Source: Nocardia cyriacigeorgica NBRC 100375 (GTDB lineage Bacteria; Actinomycetota; Actinomycetes; Mycobacteriales; Mycobacteriaceae). From it: 59,835 nt of DNA. Location: contig NZ_BAFY01000117.1 of NCBI RefSeq assembly GCF_000308555.1, positions 1 to 59,835 of the forward strand, written 5' to 3'. The notes under the pieces are model-generated. The model made no database searches. It was given only the letters and a program-made list of their open reading frames with translations, and was not told the DNA's origin. Shown piece by piece: positions 52,016 to 59,835 of the stretch. The stretch's first letter is position 1, and each line of letters opens with the position of its first letter. Both the position numbers and the translations under genes were made by a program.

Positions 52016-53110
52016 ATGTCCGGACGTATCGTTCTACTCGGAGCCACCGGCTATACCGGCGGAATCGTCCTCGACGCCCTGCTGCGGCGGGGGCTCGCGC
52101 CGGTTCTGGCGGGCCGCAATCGCGACGCCCTGGCGGCTCTGGCCGGGCGCGGTGGCGGTCTCGACTACCGGATCGCCGACGTCACCGATCCCGAGAGCGT
52201 CGCGAACCTCGTGGACAGCGGGGATGTGCTCATCAGCACCGTCGGCCCGTTCGAGCGCTATGGATATCCGGTGGCGTGTGCGGCTGCCGAGGCCGGCGCC
52301 CACTACATCGATTCCACCGGCGAAGTCGGATTCGTGCGTGAGCTGCGCCGTCGGCTGCACGAGCGGGCCCGTGAGACCGGGTCGCTGATGGTGCCTGCCT
52401 TCGGCTACGACTACGTGCCCGGCATTCTCGCCGCACACCTCGCCGCGCGGCAGGCCGAGGCGCCGGTGCGGTCGATCGACGTCGGCTACCTCGCCACCGG
52501 CCCGCTGAGTAAGGGTCTGAGTCAAGGCACCCGCATCACCATGCGCGACGGCCTCCCCCTGCCCTCGCCGCGGTGGTCCGGTGGCCGGCTCGTCGACGCG
52601 CGCACGGGATCGAAGGTCCGTGCCTTCGATGTGCGCGGCAAGCGCAAGAACGCCACCCTCGTCTCGGGGACCGAGGTGCTGTTCCTGCCCGAGGATCTGC
52701 CCACGGTCGATGCGGTTACCGTCTACAACGGCTGGTTTCCTGCGCTCGCCCGTCCGATGGTGGTCATGTCGGCCATGACCGCCCAACTATCGCGAATTGC
52801 CGTGGGCCGCAAGCTGATCGATATAGTCTCTCGTCCCATGATCGGTCCGGCCGGCGGGCCCGATGCCGCCGAGCGCGCGAGCACGCGCTCGCATGTCGTC
52901 GCGGTCGCGACGGACGCCTCCGGGCAGTCGTCCGAAGTGCACGTCGAAGGTCCCAGTGCGTACAGCTTGACCGGCGAGCTGATGGCCTGGGCGGCGCAGC
53001 GGCTGGCATCGGCCCCCGTCCGCACCGCTGGGGTGGTCGGGCCGGTGGGCGCGTTCGGATTCGAGACGCTGCGCGACGGTTGCGCGGACGCCGGCCTGAT
53101 TCCGGTGTAA
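52016..53110 (+). CDS. Saccharopine dehydrogenase-like NAD(P)-binding reductase
   Basis: The 364-residue protein has an N-terminal Rossmann domain (RIVLLGATGYTGGIVLDALLRRG, then LAGRNRDALAALAGR and NLVDSGDVLISTVGPFERYGYPVACAAAEAGAHYIDSTGE). This is the saccharopine dehydrogenase / trans-acting enoyl reductase fold; in mycobacteria a relative reduces double bonds of lipid precursors. The real substrate is open. AAGGAG is spaced 9 nt before the ATG. It is divergent from a tetR gene with palindromic operators between, and is followed after 7 bp by another operator-bearing promoter. Confidence 0.9.
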   Translation: MSGRIVLLGATGYTGGIVLDALLRRGLAPVLAGRNRDALAALAGRGGGLDYRIADVTDPESVANLVDSGDVLISTVGPFERYGYPVACAAAEAGAHYIDSTGEVGFVRELRRRLHERARETGSLMVPAFGYDYVPGILAAHLAARQAEAPVRSIDVGYLATGPLSKGLSQGTRITMRDGLPLPSPRWSGGRLVDARTGSKVRAFDVRGKRKNATLVSGTEVLFLPEDLPTVDAVTVYNGWFPALARPMVVMSAMTAQLSRIAVGRKLIDIVSRPMIGPAGGPDAAERASTRSHVVAVATDASGQSSEVHVEGPSAYSLTGELMAWAAQRLASAPVRTAGVVGPVGAFGFETLRDGCADAGLIPV

Positions 53111-53117
53111 CCGACCC

Positions 53118-53155
53118 CGGGGTATGTTGACACCGATAACATACCCCGTTAGCCT
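53118..53155 (+). promoter_or_regulatory. Promoter embedded in an 11-bp palindrome
   Basis: TTGACA (53127-53132) and TAGCCT (53150-53155) are exactly 17 bp apart. The -35 and spacer lie inside a perfect 11-bp inverted repeat, CGGGGTATGTT (53118-53128) with AACATACCCCG (53138-53148), 9 bp apart. Its core TGTTGACACCGATAACAT (53125-53142) recurs in the hydrolase promoter. A repressor here would block polymerase. It begins 8 bp after the reductase stop, so it might also end that transcript. Confidence 0.65.
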
Positions 53156-53156
53156 G

Positions 53157-53175
53157 ATGTAAGCACTGAGTACAT
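53157..53175 (+). promoter_or_regulatory. Shared operator ATGTAAGC-N7-ACAT
   Basis: The 19-bp element lies directly after the -10 box TAGCCT, over the expected start site. It matches the elements at 49558-49576 (other strand) and 56267-56285 at the 12 fixed positions; outer arms ATGTA and TACAT are inverted. Confidence 0.6.
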
Positions 53176-53197
53176 AAGAGGCGAGGGAGCTGTGCCG

Positions 53198-54118
53198 ATG
53201 TCACCGATTCACCAGGAAACAGTCGAGGTCGACCTGGGTGGCCGCACCGTCGCGGTGCCGAAAGGCGGCCTGTACGACCGGTTCCGGATGAACACCGATC
53301 TCGACGAGGTGGCTCGTGACCCGCGGGTGAGCAGCGTGGACTTCTTCCGGAACCTGCGTAAGACCAGGGTGGATTCGCCGATCGGGGAGACGCTCACCCC
53401 GAACTTCTACTACCGGATCTCGACCGCGCGGCTCACGATGCTCGCCCGCACCGGGGCGATCCGCGAGCGGCTGCCGCGGGAACTGGCGCCGCTGCAGGTC
53501 GCGCCCGGCCTCGGTCTGGTGTCGGTGATGTTCTTCCGGTACGACGTCTGCGATATCGACTTCTACACCGAGGCCGCGGTCGGTGTGGCGGTGCGGCCGG
53601 CGCGGCACGGGCGGCTCGGATTCTTCGATCTCGTCACCGGTCTCGCCAACGATCATCTCGATTCCTATGTGCTGTCGCTGCCGGTCAGTTCCGACATCGC
53701 CCAGGTCCGCGGCCACGACGGTTACGGCTTCCCGAAATGGGTGACCGACCTCGACGTCGAAATCGGCGAGGATCGAACCACGGCGCGCGTCGCCAACGAC
53801 ACCGGCGGTCTGGATCTGGCGCTGTCGGTGGCAACCCCCGTCCAGTCCAGGTTTCCCTCGGGCGAGCGCGTGTCGAGTCTCACCTCCTACACCTGCATCG
53901 ACGGCGTATGGCATTCGACGCTGAGTCAGACCAACGTGCTTTCGACGGGAACCGCGAGCTTTCCGCGCGCCGTCGATCTTCAAGTCGGGCAGGGGCGCAT
54001 GGCCGACGACCTCACCGCGCTCGACCCGATCAAGACCATCCGCCTCGACGTCACCGCCGAAGCCCAACTCGCCCTGCACATGCCGGTCCCGATCTCGATG
54101 CCGGTACCCAGCCAGTAG
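53198..54118 (+). CDS. Acetoacetate decarboxylase-family protein
   Basis: The 306-residue protein has the acetoacetate decarboxylase-like beta-barrel fold: DFYTEAAVGVAV, LPVSSDIAQVRGHDGYGFPKWVTDLDVEI, where YGFPK carries the family Lys that forms the Schiff base in true decarboxylases. It may act on a beta-keto acid or a related ketone. ATG at 53198 is chosen over GTG 53192 because GAGGGAG is spaced 8 nt. It has its own promoter under two operator elements. The aldehyde dehydrogenase gene follows after 36 bp and is probably cotranscribed. Confidence 0.87.
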   Translation: MSPIHQETVEVDLGGRTVAVPKGGLYDRFRMNTDLDEVARDPRVSSVDFFRNLRKTRVDSPIGETLTPNFYYRISTARLTMLARTGAIRERLPRELAPLQVAPGLGLVSVMFFRYDVCDIDFYTEAAVGVAVRPARHGRLGFFDLVTGLANDHLDSYVLSLPVSSDIAQVRGHDGYGFPKWVTDLDVEIGEDRTTARVANDTGGLDLALSVATPVQSRFPSGERVSSLTSYTCIDGVWHSTLSQTNVLSTGTASFPRAVDLQVGQGRMADDLTALDPIKTIRLDVTAEAQLALHMPVPISMPVPSQ

Positions 54119-54154
54119 CCATAATCCGCCGACCGAGACATTCACGGAGCCGCT

Positions 54155-55753
54155 ATGACAACCGACCACACCACCCGGCCCACCACCGCTGCCGGCTTCG
54201 GCCTGCCGGCCTCGATCGGCTCCGCGCTACTCGAATGTCTGATCGCCCGCGTCACCGCAGCGCCGGACGCCGACCGCGTGACGACGACCGCGCCGTACAC
54301 CGGCGCCCCGCTGACCGGCCTCCCGGTCTCCACGCCGGCCGATGTGGAGACCGCGTTCGCCCGCGCCCGCGGAGCGCAGGCCGCGTGGGCCGAGCGGTCG
54401 CTGCGCGAGCGCAAGGAGATCATGCTCCGCTTCCATGATCTGGTGCTGGCGCGGCAGAACGAAGTGCTCGATCTGATGCAGGCCGAGAGCGGAAAAACCC
54501 GTCGCGACGCGTTTCTCGAGGTCAGCGATATCGCGATCACCGCTCGGTACTACGGGCGCACTGCCGCGAAACTCCTTGCGCCCACACGTCGCCGCGGCGC
54601 GATCCCGTTGCTGACCCACACCACCGAGTTGCGCCATCCCAAGGGCGTCGTTGCCGTGATCTCGCCGTGGAATTGTCCGTTGAGCATGGCGGCAGGCGAT
54701 GCCATTCCGGCACTCATGGCCGGCAACGCGGTGGTGCAGAAACCGGATACGCAGACCGCGCTGACGGCGCTGTGGGCGCTGGATCTCATGCACGAGGCGG
54801 GTTTGCCCGCCGGGGTGTGGCAGATGGTGGTGGGCCGGGGCAGCTCCATCGGCGGCGCGTTGATGGACAACGCCGACTACCTGATGTTCACCGGTTCCAC
54901 CGCCAGCGGACGCACGATCGCGCGCGAGGCGGGGCAGCGGCTCATCGGATCCTCCCTGGAGCTCGGCGGCAAGAACGCCATGCTGGTGCTCGACGACGCC
55001 GATATCGGCCGCGCCGCCGACGGCGCCGTCAACGCCTGCTTTCCCTCGACCGGCCAGCTGTGTGTGTCGATCGAGCGCATGTATGTCGCGGAGTCGATCC
55101 GTGCGGAGTTCGTCTCCGAATTCGTTTCCCGCACCAAGAACCTACGGATCGGTGCGGCCTACGACTACAGCGTCGATGTCGGCTGCCTGACCAACAGGTC
55201 CCAGCTGGAGACGGTCGCCGCGCACGTCGAGGACGCCGTCGCCAAGGGCGCCACCGTTCTGGCCGGGGGCCGGGCCCGGCCGGATCTCGGGCCGCTGTTC
55301 TACGAACCGACCATCCTGACCGACGTCACGCCCGACATGACGCTCTACGACCAGGAGACCTTCGGTCCGGTCGTGTCTATCTACTCCTTCGACGATCTCG
55401 ACGACGCCATCGCCCGTGCCAACGCCACCCCCTACGGCCTGAACGCCAGCGTCTGGACCCGCAACGGCGCCAAGGGCCGAGCGGTCGCGGCGCGCCTGCA
55501 CGCGGGCACGGTGAATGTGAACGACGCCTACGCCGCGGCATGGGGGAGCATCGACTCGCCGATGGGCGGCATGGGTGACTCCGGCCTCGGCCGACGCCAC
55601 GGCGCCGACGGCATCCTGAAATACACCGAACCGCAAACGGTTGCCCACCAGCGACTTCAAGGATTCAACGCACCGGCAGGCGTGCCGCATCGCGCCTGGG
55701 CTGCGGCTCTGACCTTCGCGCTGCGGTCGCTGAAAGCGGTGGGTGCCCGGTAA
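54155..55753 (+). CDS. gabD2: Aldehyde dehydrogenase (GabD2-like)
   Basis: The 532-residue enzyme oxidises an aldehyde to an acid with NAD(P). The catalytic Glu269 (LELGGKN) and Cys303 (TGQLCVS) are 34 residues apart, as in the family, and FTGSTASGRTIAREAG binds the cofactor. The length and the N-terminus resemble mycobacterial GabD2 (succinate-semialdehyde dehydrogenase), but substrate cannot be proven. It follows the decarboxylase-like gene by 36 bp with GGAG before the ATG. The C-terminus has about 30 extra residues (FNAPAGVPHRAWAAALTFAL). Its 3' end overlaps the truncated acyl-CoA dehydrogenase fragment. Confidence 0.92.
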   Translation: MTTDHTTRPTTAAGFGLPASIGSALLECLIARVTAAPDADRVTTTAPYTGAPLTGLPVSTPADVETAFARARGAQAAWAERSLRERKEIMLRFHDLVLARQNEVLDLMQAESGKTRRDAFLEVSDIAITARYYGRTAAKLLAPTRRRGAIPLLTHTTELRHPKGVVAVISPWNCPLSMAAGDAIPALMAGNAVVQKPDTQTALTALWALDLMHEAGLPAGVWQMVVGRGSSIGGALMDNADYLMFTGSTASGRTIAREAGQRLIGSSLELGGKNAMLVLDDADIGRAADGAVNACFPSTGQLCVSIERMYVAESIRAEFVSEFVSRTKNLRIGAAYDYSVDVGCLTNRSQLETVAAHVEDAVAKGATVLAGGRARPDLGPLFYEPTILTDVTPDMTLYDQETFGPVVSIYSFDDLDDAIARANATPYGLNASVWTRNGAKGRAVAARLHAGTVNVNDAYAAAWGSIDSPMGGMGDSGLGRRHGADGILKYTEPQTVAHQRLQGFNAPAGVPHRAWAAALTFALRSLKAVGAR

Positions 55754-56072
55754 CCAGCTCGCCGACGCGCGGGTCGCCATCAACCAGGCTCGTCTGCTGG
55801 TGCTGCACGCGGCCTGGCTGCTCGACACCGGCGACATGGCAGTCTACGGCGCCGTCAGCGAGATCAAGGTAGCCGTCCCCATGATGGCGCAGCAGGTCAT
55901 CGACATGGCCATGCAATTGCACGGTGGCGCCGCCTTGTCCGAAGACCTGCCGTTGGCGGCGGCCTGGCTGCAAGCGCGCGCGATCAGGTTCGCCGACGGC
56001 CCCGACGACGTGCACCGCGGCGTCGTCGCCCGGCTGGAACTCGGCAAGTACCGTCAGAAGGCCGACGCATGA
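55743..56072 (+). pseudogene. C-terminal fragment of an acyl-CoA dehydrogenase
   Basis: The 109-codon frame reads NQLADARVAINQARLLVLHA, then EIKVAVPMMAQQVIDMAMQL, HGGAALSEDLPLA, and RFADGPDDVHRGVVARLELG, the last quarter of an acyl-CoA dehydrogenase with its HGG and GPDDVH blocks. The FAD- and substrate-binding parts are missing. The frame begins inside the end of the aldehyde dehydrogenase gene with a GTG that has no ribosome site. It looks like the residue of a deletion that joined the two genes. Confidence 0.8.
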
Positions 56073-56241
56073 GTGGCCGGACCGAGCGCGATCCGCACGC
56101 CGAGTCGAGGGCACGCCTTCGCGCCTGCCGACACCGCTGGCACGGTTGGCGGGAATCGGCAGGGGAGCGTAGCCGAGAAGAAGTGTTCGAAGCGCTTTCG
56201 CGAAATGGCTCGCCACCACGCATCTTCCTGGCAACCGGCCA
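56073..56241. other. Gene-free stretch before the DJ-1-like gene's promoter
   Basis: No gene is supported here. The 326 bp between the acyl-CoA dehydrogenase fragment and the DJ-1-like start hold this stretch, then the promoter/operator at 56242-56285 and a leader of about 120 nt without visible structure. Confidence 0.5.
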
Positions 56242-56285
56242 TTGACGCGGGGCGACTCGGCCGTTAATGTAAGCGGCAGAAACAT
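56242..56285 (+). promoter_or_regulatory. Promoter and shared operator of the DJ-1-like gene
   Basis: TTGACG (56242-56247) and TAATGT (56265-56270) are exactly 17 bp apart. The -10 merges into ATGTAAGC-N7-ACAT (56267-56285). The string TAATGTAAGCG is identical to that in the quinone reductase promoter. Confidence 0.62.
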
Positions 56286-56398
56286 TGGGTGCCGGAGCGG
56301 TTTTCTCGCCCCCGCACCAGATCCGGTCCTATCGTGGACGTGACGAATGTGAGCCGGGCGAATCCGAGATCCATACCACTGGGAAGCGGGGCGCAGAA

Positions 56399-57154
56399 AT
56401 GACGAAGGTGCTATTCGTGATATCGGCCGCCGACCGCTGGACGCTGAACGACGGCGAAGTGCATCCCTCGGGCTTCTGGGCCGAGGAAGTGGCGCTTCCG
56501 CACCGGATCTTCTCCGAAGCCGGATGGGACATCACCGTCGCCACTCCGGGCGGCAAGGCGCCGACCCTGGATCGTCTCAGCCTCGGCATCGCCGGTGGGA
56601 TGCCCTGGAAACGGCGCGAGGTCGAGCGGTATCTGGACGGTATCAAGAGTGTGCTGGCCACGCCGGTTCCGCTCGACTCGGTCGACGCCGATGATTTCGA
56701 CCTGGTGTTCTACCCGGGTGGGCACGGTCCGATGGAAGATCTCGCCTACGACGAGACCTCCGGCGCGCTGCTCGCGCACCGGCTGGCCTCCGGTAAGAAG
56801 CTCGCCCTGCTGTGCCATGCCCCGGCGGCCATTCTCGCCGCTTCCGGGCCGGACGGCACCTCTCCTTTCGCCGGTTACCGGATGACCGGATTGTCCAATC
56901 GTGAGGAACTGCTCAACCGGTTCGCGAGGAAAGCGCCGTGGCTGCTCGAAGACAGGCTGAAGGAAGCCGGTGTCGACTACTCCAAAGGGTGGATTCCCTT
57001 GCGGCCCCATGTGGTTGTCGACCGGAATGTGTATTCCGGGCAGAATCCGCAATCGTCGGAGAAATTGGCACGTAGGCTCGTCGACGAAATCGGCGACGGT
57101 CGATTCCCGAAAGAACCCCGCATAAAAGGGATCGAGCGTTCCGTACTCATGTGA
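56399..57154 (+). CDS. DJ-1/PfpI-family protein (Hsp31/glyoxalase III-like)
   Basis: The 251-residue protein is of the DJ-1/PfpI superfamily. Its nucleophile is Cys139 in LALLCHAPAAIL, with GGHGPMEDL before it and the GFWAEEVALP block near residue 28 that is typical of the Hsp31 branch. Members remove methylglyoxal without glutathione or act as chaperones against carbonyl stress. ATG at 56399 is chosen since the fold begins there; the ribosome site is weak. The promoter with the shared operator lies about 130 bp upstream. A role in aldehyde detoxification would fit the reductases and the aldehyde dehydrogenase of the cluster. Confidence 0.9.
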   Translation: MTKVLFVISAADRWTLNDGEVHPSGFWAEEVALPHRIFSEAGWDITVATPGGKAPTLDRLSLGIAGGMPWKRREVERYLDGIKSVLATPVPLDSVDADDFDLVFYPGGHGPMEDLAYDETSGALLAHRLASGKKLALLCHAPAAILAASGPDGTSPFAGYRMTGLSNREELLNRFARKAPWLLEDRLKEAGVDYSKGWIPLRPHVVVDRNVYSGQNPQSSEKLARRLVDEIGDGRFPKEPRIKGIERSVLM

Positions 57155-57231
57155 GCGATCAGAAGACCGGATCCGCATGAGTGCAACGGATTGGTCGCTC
57201 CGTTGGACCATGGATACGGCCCGAAGCCGGC

Positions 57232-57879
57232 TCAGCGCTTCGGGTGCGCCGGCGGAGCCATCGTGAGCGCCGCGGGGATGGCGGCGAACGCGTCACGGAC
57301 ATGGAGTGTGAGCGTGGCGGTGTCGGGTGACTCGGGGCCGGCGCTCCAGGTGTCGAGGGCGCAATGGAAGGCGGCGACGATGATGTCCAGGGCGAGGCGC
57401 GGGCGACGATCGGTGCGCGAGTCGATGGCGAAGCGGTCGCGCAGGATCTCGAGGGCGTCGCGGATGGTCCGGTCGCAGAATTGCAGGTTGTTGGCGGCCA
57501 TCGACGGGGTGGATTGCGCGAGATGGTGACAGCGCGCGGCTCGGTCGGCCCAACCATCGGTGGGCATCTGATCCAGTGCCGCCAGCAGGCCGGCCTGCAA
57601 TGTTCGAAGTAGCGGTCCGGTACCTGGTTCGCGCAGCGACAGGTCGGCGATGAAGGCCGCCCACAGCTCGCGCAGCGGCGCCATGGCGACATCTTCCTTG
57701 CTGCTGAAGTTACGGAAGAAGGTGCGTTTGGAGACGTCGACGGTGTCGCACAGTTCATCGAGCGTGACGCTGTCGAAGCCGCGATCGGCGAACAACTCCA
57801 GGGCGGTGTCGACCAGTGTCTGCCGGGTGCGTTGTTTCTTGCGTTCCCGCAGAGGCAGTCGGTCGGGTGCGTCAGGCAT
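57232..57879 (-). CDS. TetR-family repressor
   Basis: The 215-residue regulator has the typical lead [55 protein letters not shown] (about residues 9-63) with the recognition helix [10 protein letters not shown]. The C-terminal domain is of the mycofactocin-system-like / SACE TetR sort, with no ligand clue. ATG at 57879 is used; no ribosome site is visible. It is divergent from the MDR reductase gene, with a perfect TGCCACT-type palindrome between them, so it should repress both. Confidence 0.93.
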   Translation of the reverse strand: MPDAPDRLPLRERKKQRTRQTLVDTALELFADRGFDSVTLDELCDTVDVSKRTFFRNFSSKEDVAMAPLRELWAAFIADLSLREPGTGPLLRTLQAGLLAALDQMPTDGWADRAARCHHLAQSTPSMAANNLQFCDRTIRDALEILRDRFAIDSRTDRRPRLALDIIVAAFHCALDTWSAGPESPDTATLTLHVRDAFAAIPAALTMAPPAHPKR

Positions 57880-57934
57880 GTTCACAGGGTAACGCGGCCG
57901 CGCGCCCAATCGGCGAACGCCACTTGCGAACATT

Positions 57935-57949
57935 TGCCACTCAGTGGCA
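57935..57949. promoter_or_regulatory. TetR operator TGCCACTCAGTGGCA
   Basis: A perfect 7-bp inverted repeat (TGCCACT, one central base, AGTGGCA) lies midway in the 134 bp between the divergent tetR (start 57879) and MDR reductase (start 58014) genes. This palindrome type is common before TetR genes in actinobacteria. Confidence 0.75.
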
Positions 57950-58013
57950 TATTGAGCGAGTGGTGCCGGCCTCTCGGTGCCATAGCCTCCCCACTGTCGA
58001 AAGGCGTTGTGAC

Positions 58014-58943
58014 ATGCGCGCATTGGTTGTCGATCGTTCTGTGCCGTCCGGATTGCGCATCGGCGAGGTGGCGGATCCGGAGCCCGCACCACATGAAGCG
58101 GTGGTCCGAGTGACCGCAACCTCGCTCAACGCCGGCGAGGTCAGGTACGTGCTCGCCGATGCACCGGAGGGTTCGGTGCTGGGCTGGGACGGGGCCGGAA
58201 TTGTGGAGCGCGCGGCAGCCGACGGCTCGGGCCCCCCGGTCGGCACTCCGGTGGTCACCCTCGGCTGGGCCGGCGGCTGGGCGGAGTTCCGTACTGTCGA
58301 CACCAGCCTCATCGGAACCGTTCCGCAGGGCGCGGATCCGGCACCGATCAGCACCGTTCCAGTCGCGGGGGCCAGCGCGCTGCGCTCTCTGCATCGCCTT
58401 GGGCTCATCCTCGGGCGCCGGGTGCTGATCACCGGGGCGACCGGTGGCGTCGGCCGATACGCGGTCCAACTCGCCCGTCTCGGCGGCGCGCACGTCATCG
58501 CGTCGACCGGTGATCCGGCGACCCACGCGGCGAGCCTGCGCGCACTCGGCGCGGCCGAGGTGATCACCGGCGCCGCCGAGCTGCAAGCCCCGGTCGACGG
58601 TGTGATCGACCTGGTGGGCGGCCCCGAGCTCGTCGAGGCCTACGGCCGGTTGTCGGAGGGTGGCACCGTGGTTGCCGTCGGCCACGCCGCGGGCGCGGAC
58701 GAGACGTTCCCGTTCGGGGCGTTCTACGGCGACCAGGGCCGACATGACCGTTCGATCACCACGTTCTTCCTGCTGGCGTGCACCAACCTGGGTCCGGATC
58801 TGAGCTGGCTCGCCGAACGGGTCGCCAACGGCACCCTGGACCCGAACATCGCGTGGCAGGGGGATTGGACCCGGTTCGATGACGCCGCCCAGGCGTTGTT
58901 GTCGCGGCGGCTGCACGGCAAGGCGGTGCTGACATTGCCGTGA
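58014..58943 (+). CDS. MDR-superfamily zinc-free reductase
   Basis: The 309-residue enzyme has [34 protein letters not shown] near residue 32, the NADPH loop [30 protein letters not shown], and a short C-terminal closing domain ([17 protein letters not shown]). It lacks the zinc ligands and belongs to the quinone/enone reductase group. GAAAGG precedes the ATG. The divergent tetR gene and the palindrome between them make this a self-contained regulated pair, the second MDR reductase of the cluster. Confidence 0.93.
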   Translation: MRALVVDRSVPSGLRIGEVADPEPAPHEAVVRVTATSLNAGEVRYVLADAPEGSVLGWDGAGIVERAAADGSGPPVGTPVVTLGWAGGWAEFRTVDTSLIGTVPQGADPAPISTVPVAGASALRSLHRLGLILGRRVLITGATGGVGRYAVQLARLGGAHVIASTGDPATHAASLRALGAAEVITGAAELQAPVDGVIDLVGGPELVEAYGRLSEGGTVVAVGHAAGADETFPFGAFYGDQGRHDRSITTFFLLACTNLGPDLSWLAERVANGTLDPNIAWQGDWTRFDDAAQALLSRRLHGKAVLTLP

Positions 58944-59001
58944 GACCGGCGGGTGCCGCGCCCGGCAGCGCACCGAACCGGGCGCGACAAGGTTCGCCGA
59001 A

Positions 59002-59835
59002 TCAGTGTGATTCGCCGGTCAGCAGCCCTGCGCTGACCGCGAGAAAACGGTCGTTCTCCTCGGGGGAGCCGATGGTGACGCGCAGGGTATGTGGGATGCC
59101 GACGTCACGGATCAGCACACCGTGTTCGCGATAGCGCTGCCAGGCGCGCGGTGGGTCCGGGAACGGGCCGAAGAGCAGGAAATTGGCTTCGCTGTCACGA
59201 ACCCGGAACCCCATCTCGTGCAGCGAACGAGATACCCGCTGCCGTTCGGCGACCACCTCCGCCGCCCGTGCCAGCGCTTCGTCGGCATGCCGCAGCGCCA
59301 CCCGCGCGGCGGTCTGGCCGAGGATGGACAGATGGTAGGGCAATCGCACCAGCAGCATCGCCTCGATGACGGCCGGTGTGGCGACGAGGTAGCCCACCCG
59401 AGCCCCGGCGAATGCCAGCGCCTTGCTCAATGAACGTGTGACGACCAGCTTCGCGGGATACTCCTCGATGAGGCCGATCGCACTGGGTGCGGCGCTGAAT
59501 TCGCCGTAGGCTTCGTCCACGATCACCAGTCCCGGCGCGATGTGCAGCAGGCGCTCGAGATCCGAACGTGCCAAGAGTGCGCCGGTCGGGTTGTGTGGGG
59601 TGGTGACGAACACGATGTCCGGCTGGTATTCGGTGATCGCGGTGATCATCTGTTCGATGTCGGGGGCGGAATCGGCAGGCTCACCCACCGACAGCCAGGC
59701 GGTGCCGAGGCATTCAGCGGCGATCCGGTACATCGCATAGGACGGCGTGACGCCGAGGGCGCGACGTCCCGGGCCGCCGAACGCGAGCAGAAGCTGGTGC
59801 AGAATCTCGGTGGATCCGTTCGCGGCCCAGATGTT
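59002..59835 (-). CDS. hisC: Histidinol-phosphate aminotransferase-like (5' end outside window)
   Basis: The visible 277 residues are the C-terminal part of a fold-type I PLP aminotransferase of the HisC group: NGSTEILHQLLLAFGGPGR, TPSYAMYR, FVTTPHNPTGALL, IVDEAYGEFS, and the PLP Lys in TRSLSKALAFAGARVGYL. HisC-type enzymes convert imidazole-acetol phosphate to histidinol phosphate; actinobacteria also have paralogues that work on phenylalanine or other amino acids. With no his genes beside it, this may be such a paralogue (HisC2/Pat). The N-terminus is cut off at the window edge. Confidence 0.93.
   Translation of the reverse strand, partial: NIWAANGSTEILHQLLLAFGGPGRRALGVTPSYAMYRIAAECLGTAWLSVGEPADSAPDIEQMITAITEYQPDIVFVTTPHNPTGALLARSDLERLLHIAPGLVIVDEAYGEFSAAPSAIGLIEEYPAKLVVTRSLSKALAFAGARVGYLVATPAVIEAMLLVRLPYHLSILGQTAARVALRHADEALARAAEVVAERQRVSRSLHEMGFRVRDSEANFLLFGPFPDPPRAWQRYREHGVLIRDVGIPHTLRVTIGSPEENDRFLAVSAGLLTGESH

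Overview
The window is about 60 kb of high-GC actinobacterial chromosome, most likely Nocardia or a close relative in the Mycobacteriales. Three things point there: the block gcvH - garA - ftsR-type merR - DUF151 - second merR - gcvP, in the order I recall from mycobacteria; a cutinase, a WhiB protein, an actinobacterial Ser/Thr kinase and many acyl-CoA dehydrogenase genes; and frequent GTG/TTG starts with TANNNT -10 boxes. I see no rRNA, tRNA, CRISPR array or insertion sequence. Function calls rest on motifs read by eye, with no database search.

Layout. 1-3.2 kb: an ABC ATPase coupled to a GntR/FadR regulator, divergent from leuA, which is preceded by a Leu-rich leader peptide and a strong hairpin. 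3.3-9 kb: two DinB-like enzymes, a thioredoxin-like protein, a membrane Ser/Thr kinase, an IclR regulator and a secreted cutinase. 9-19 kb: a two-domain fatty acyl reductase, heme oxygenase, ThrE exporter, acyl-CoA oxidase-like protein, and a PAP2 / NERD / DUF2252 run. 19-26.6 kb: phospholipid synthase and the glycine-cleavage / 2-oxoglutarate-control block, with a tandem glycine riboswitch before gcvP. 26.7-32 kb: a TetR gene divergent from a virginiamycin B lyase gene, a binding-protein/vWA hybrid, HNH nuclease, WhiB and a DM13 protein. 32-37.4 kb: two acyl-CoA dehydrogenase genes and malate synthase G, closed by an intrinsic terminator. 37.5-41.4 kb: a DinB/WYL-regulator pair and a decayed patch with remnants of marR, VOC and araC genes. 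41.6-47.7 kb: an orphan HoxX, an MHYT membrane protein, a DUF305/LVIVD pair and a conserved unknown. 47.9-59.8 kb: an accessory redox/hydrolase cluster with three TetR genes, two MDR reductases, an alpha/beta hydrolase, a saccharopine-dehydrogenase-like reductase, an acetoacetate-decarboxylase-like protein, an aldehyde dehydrogenase, a truncated acyl-CoA dehydrogenase and a DJ-1-like protein, ending in a partial hisC-like gene.

How the parts connect. The most interesting signal is regulatory. In the 48-57 kb cluster a 19-bp element (ATGTAAGC-N7-ACAT) lies on or next to the -10 box of three separated transcription units, and a second 18-bp near-palindrome (TGTTGNCANCGNTAACAT) is shared by two promoters there. 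Together they suggest one co-regulated detoxification or catabolic regulon whose repressor is not identified. A third repeated element, ACCGACGGGTA, precedes glcB, a fadE-like gene and the acyl reductase gene, in the same orientation relative to each, and fits a fatty-acid / glyoxylate regulon. The leuA leader and the glycine riboswitch are cis-acting controls of known kinds.
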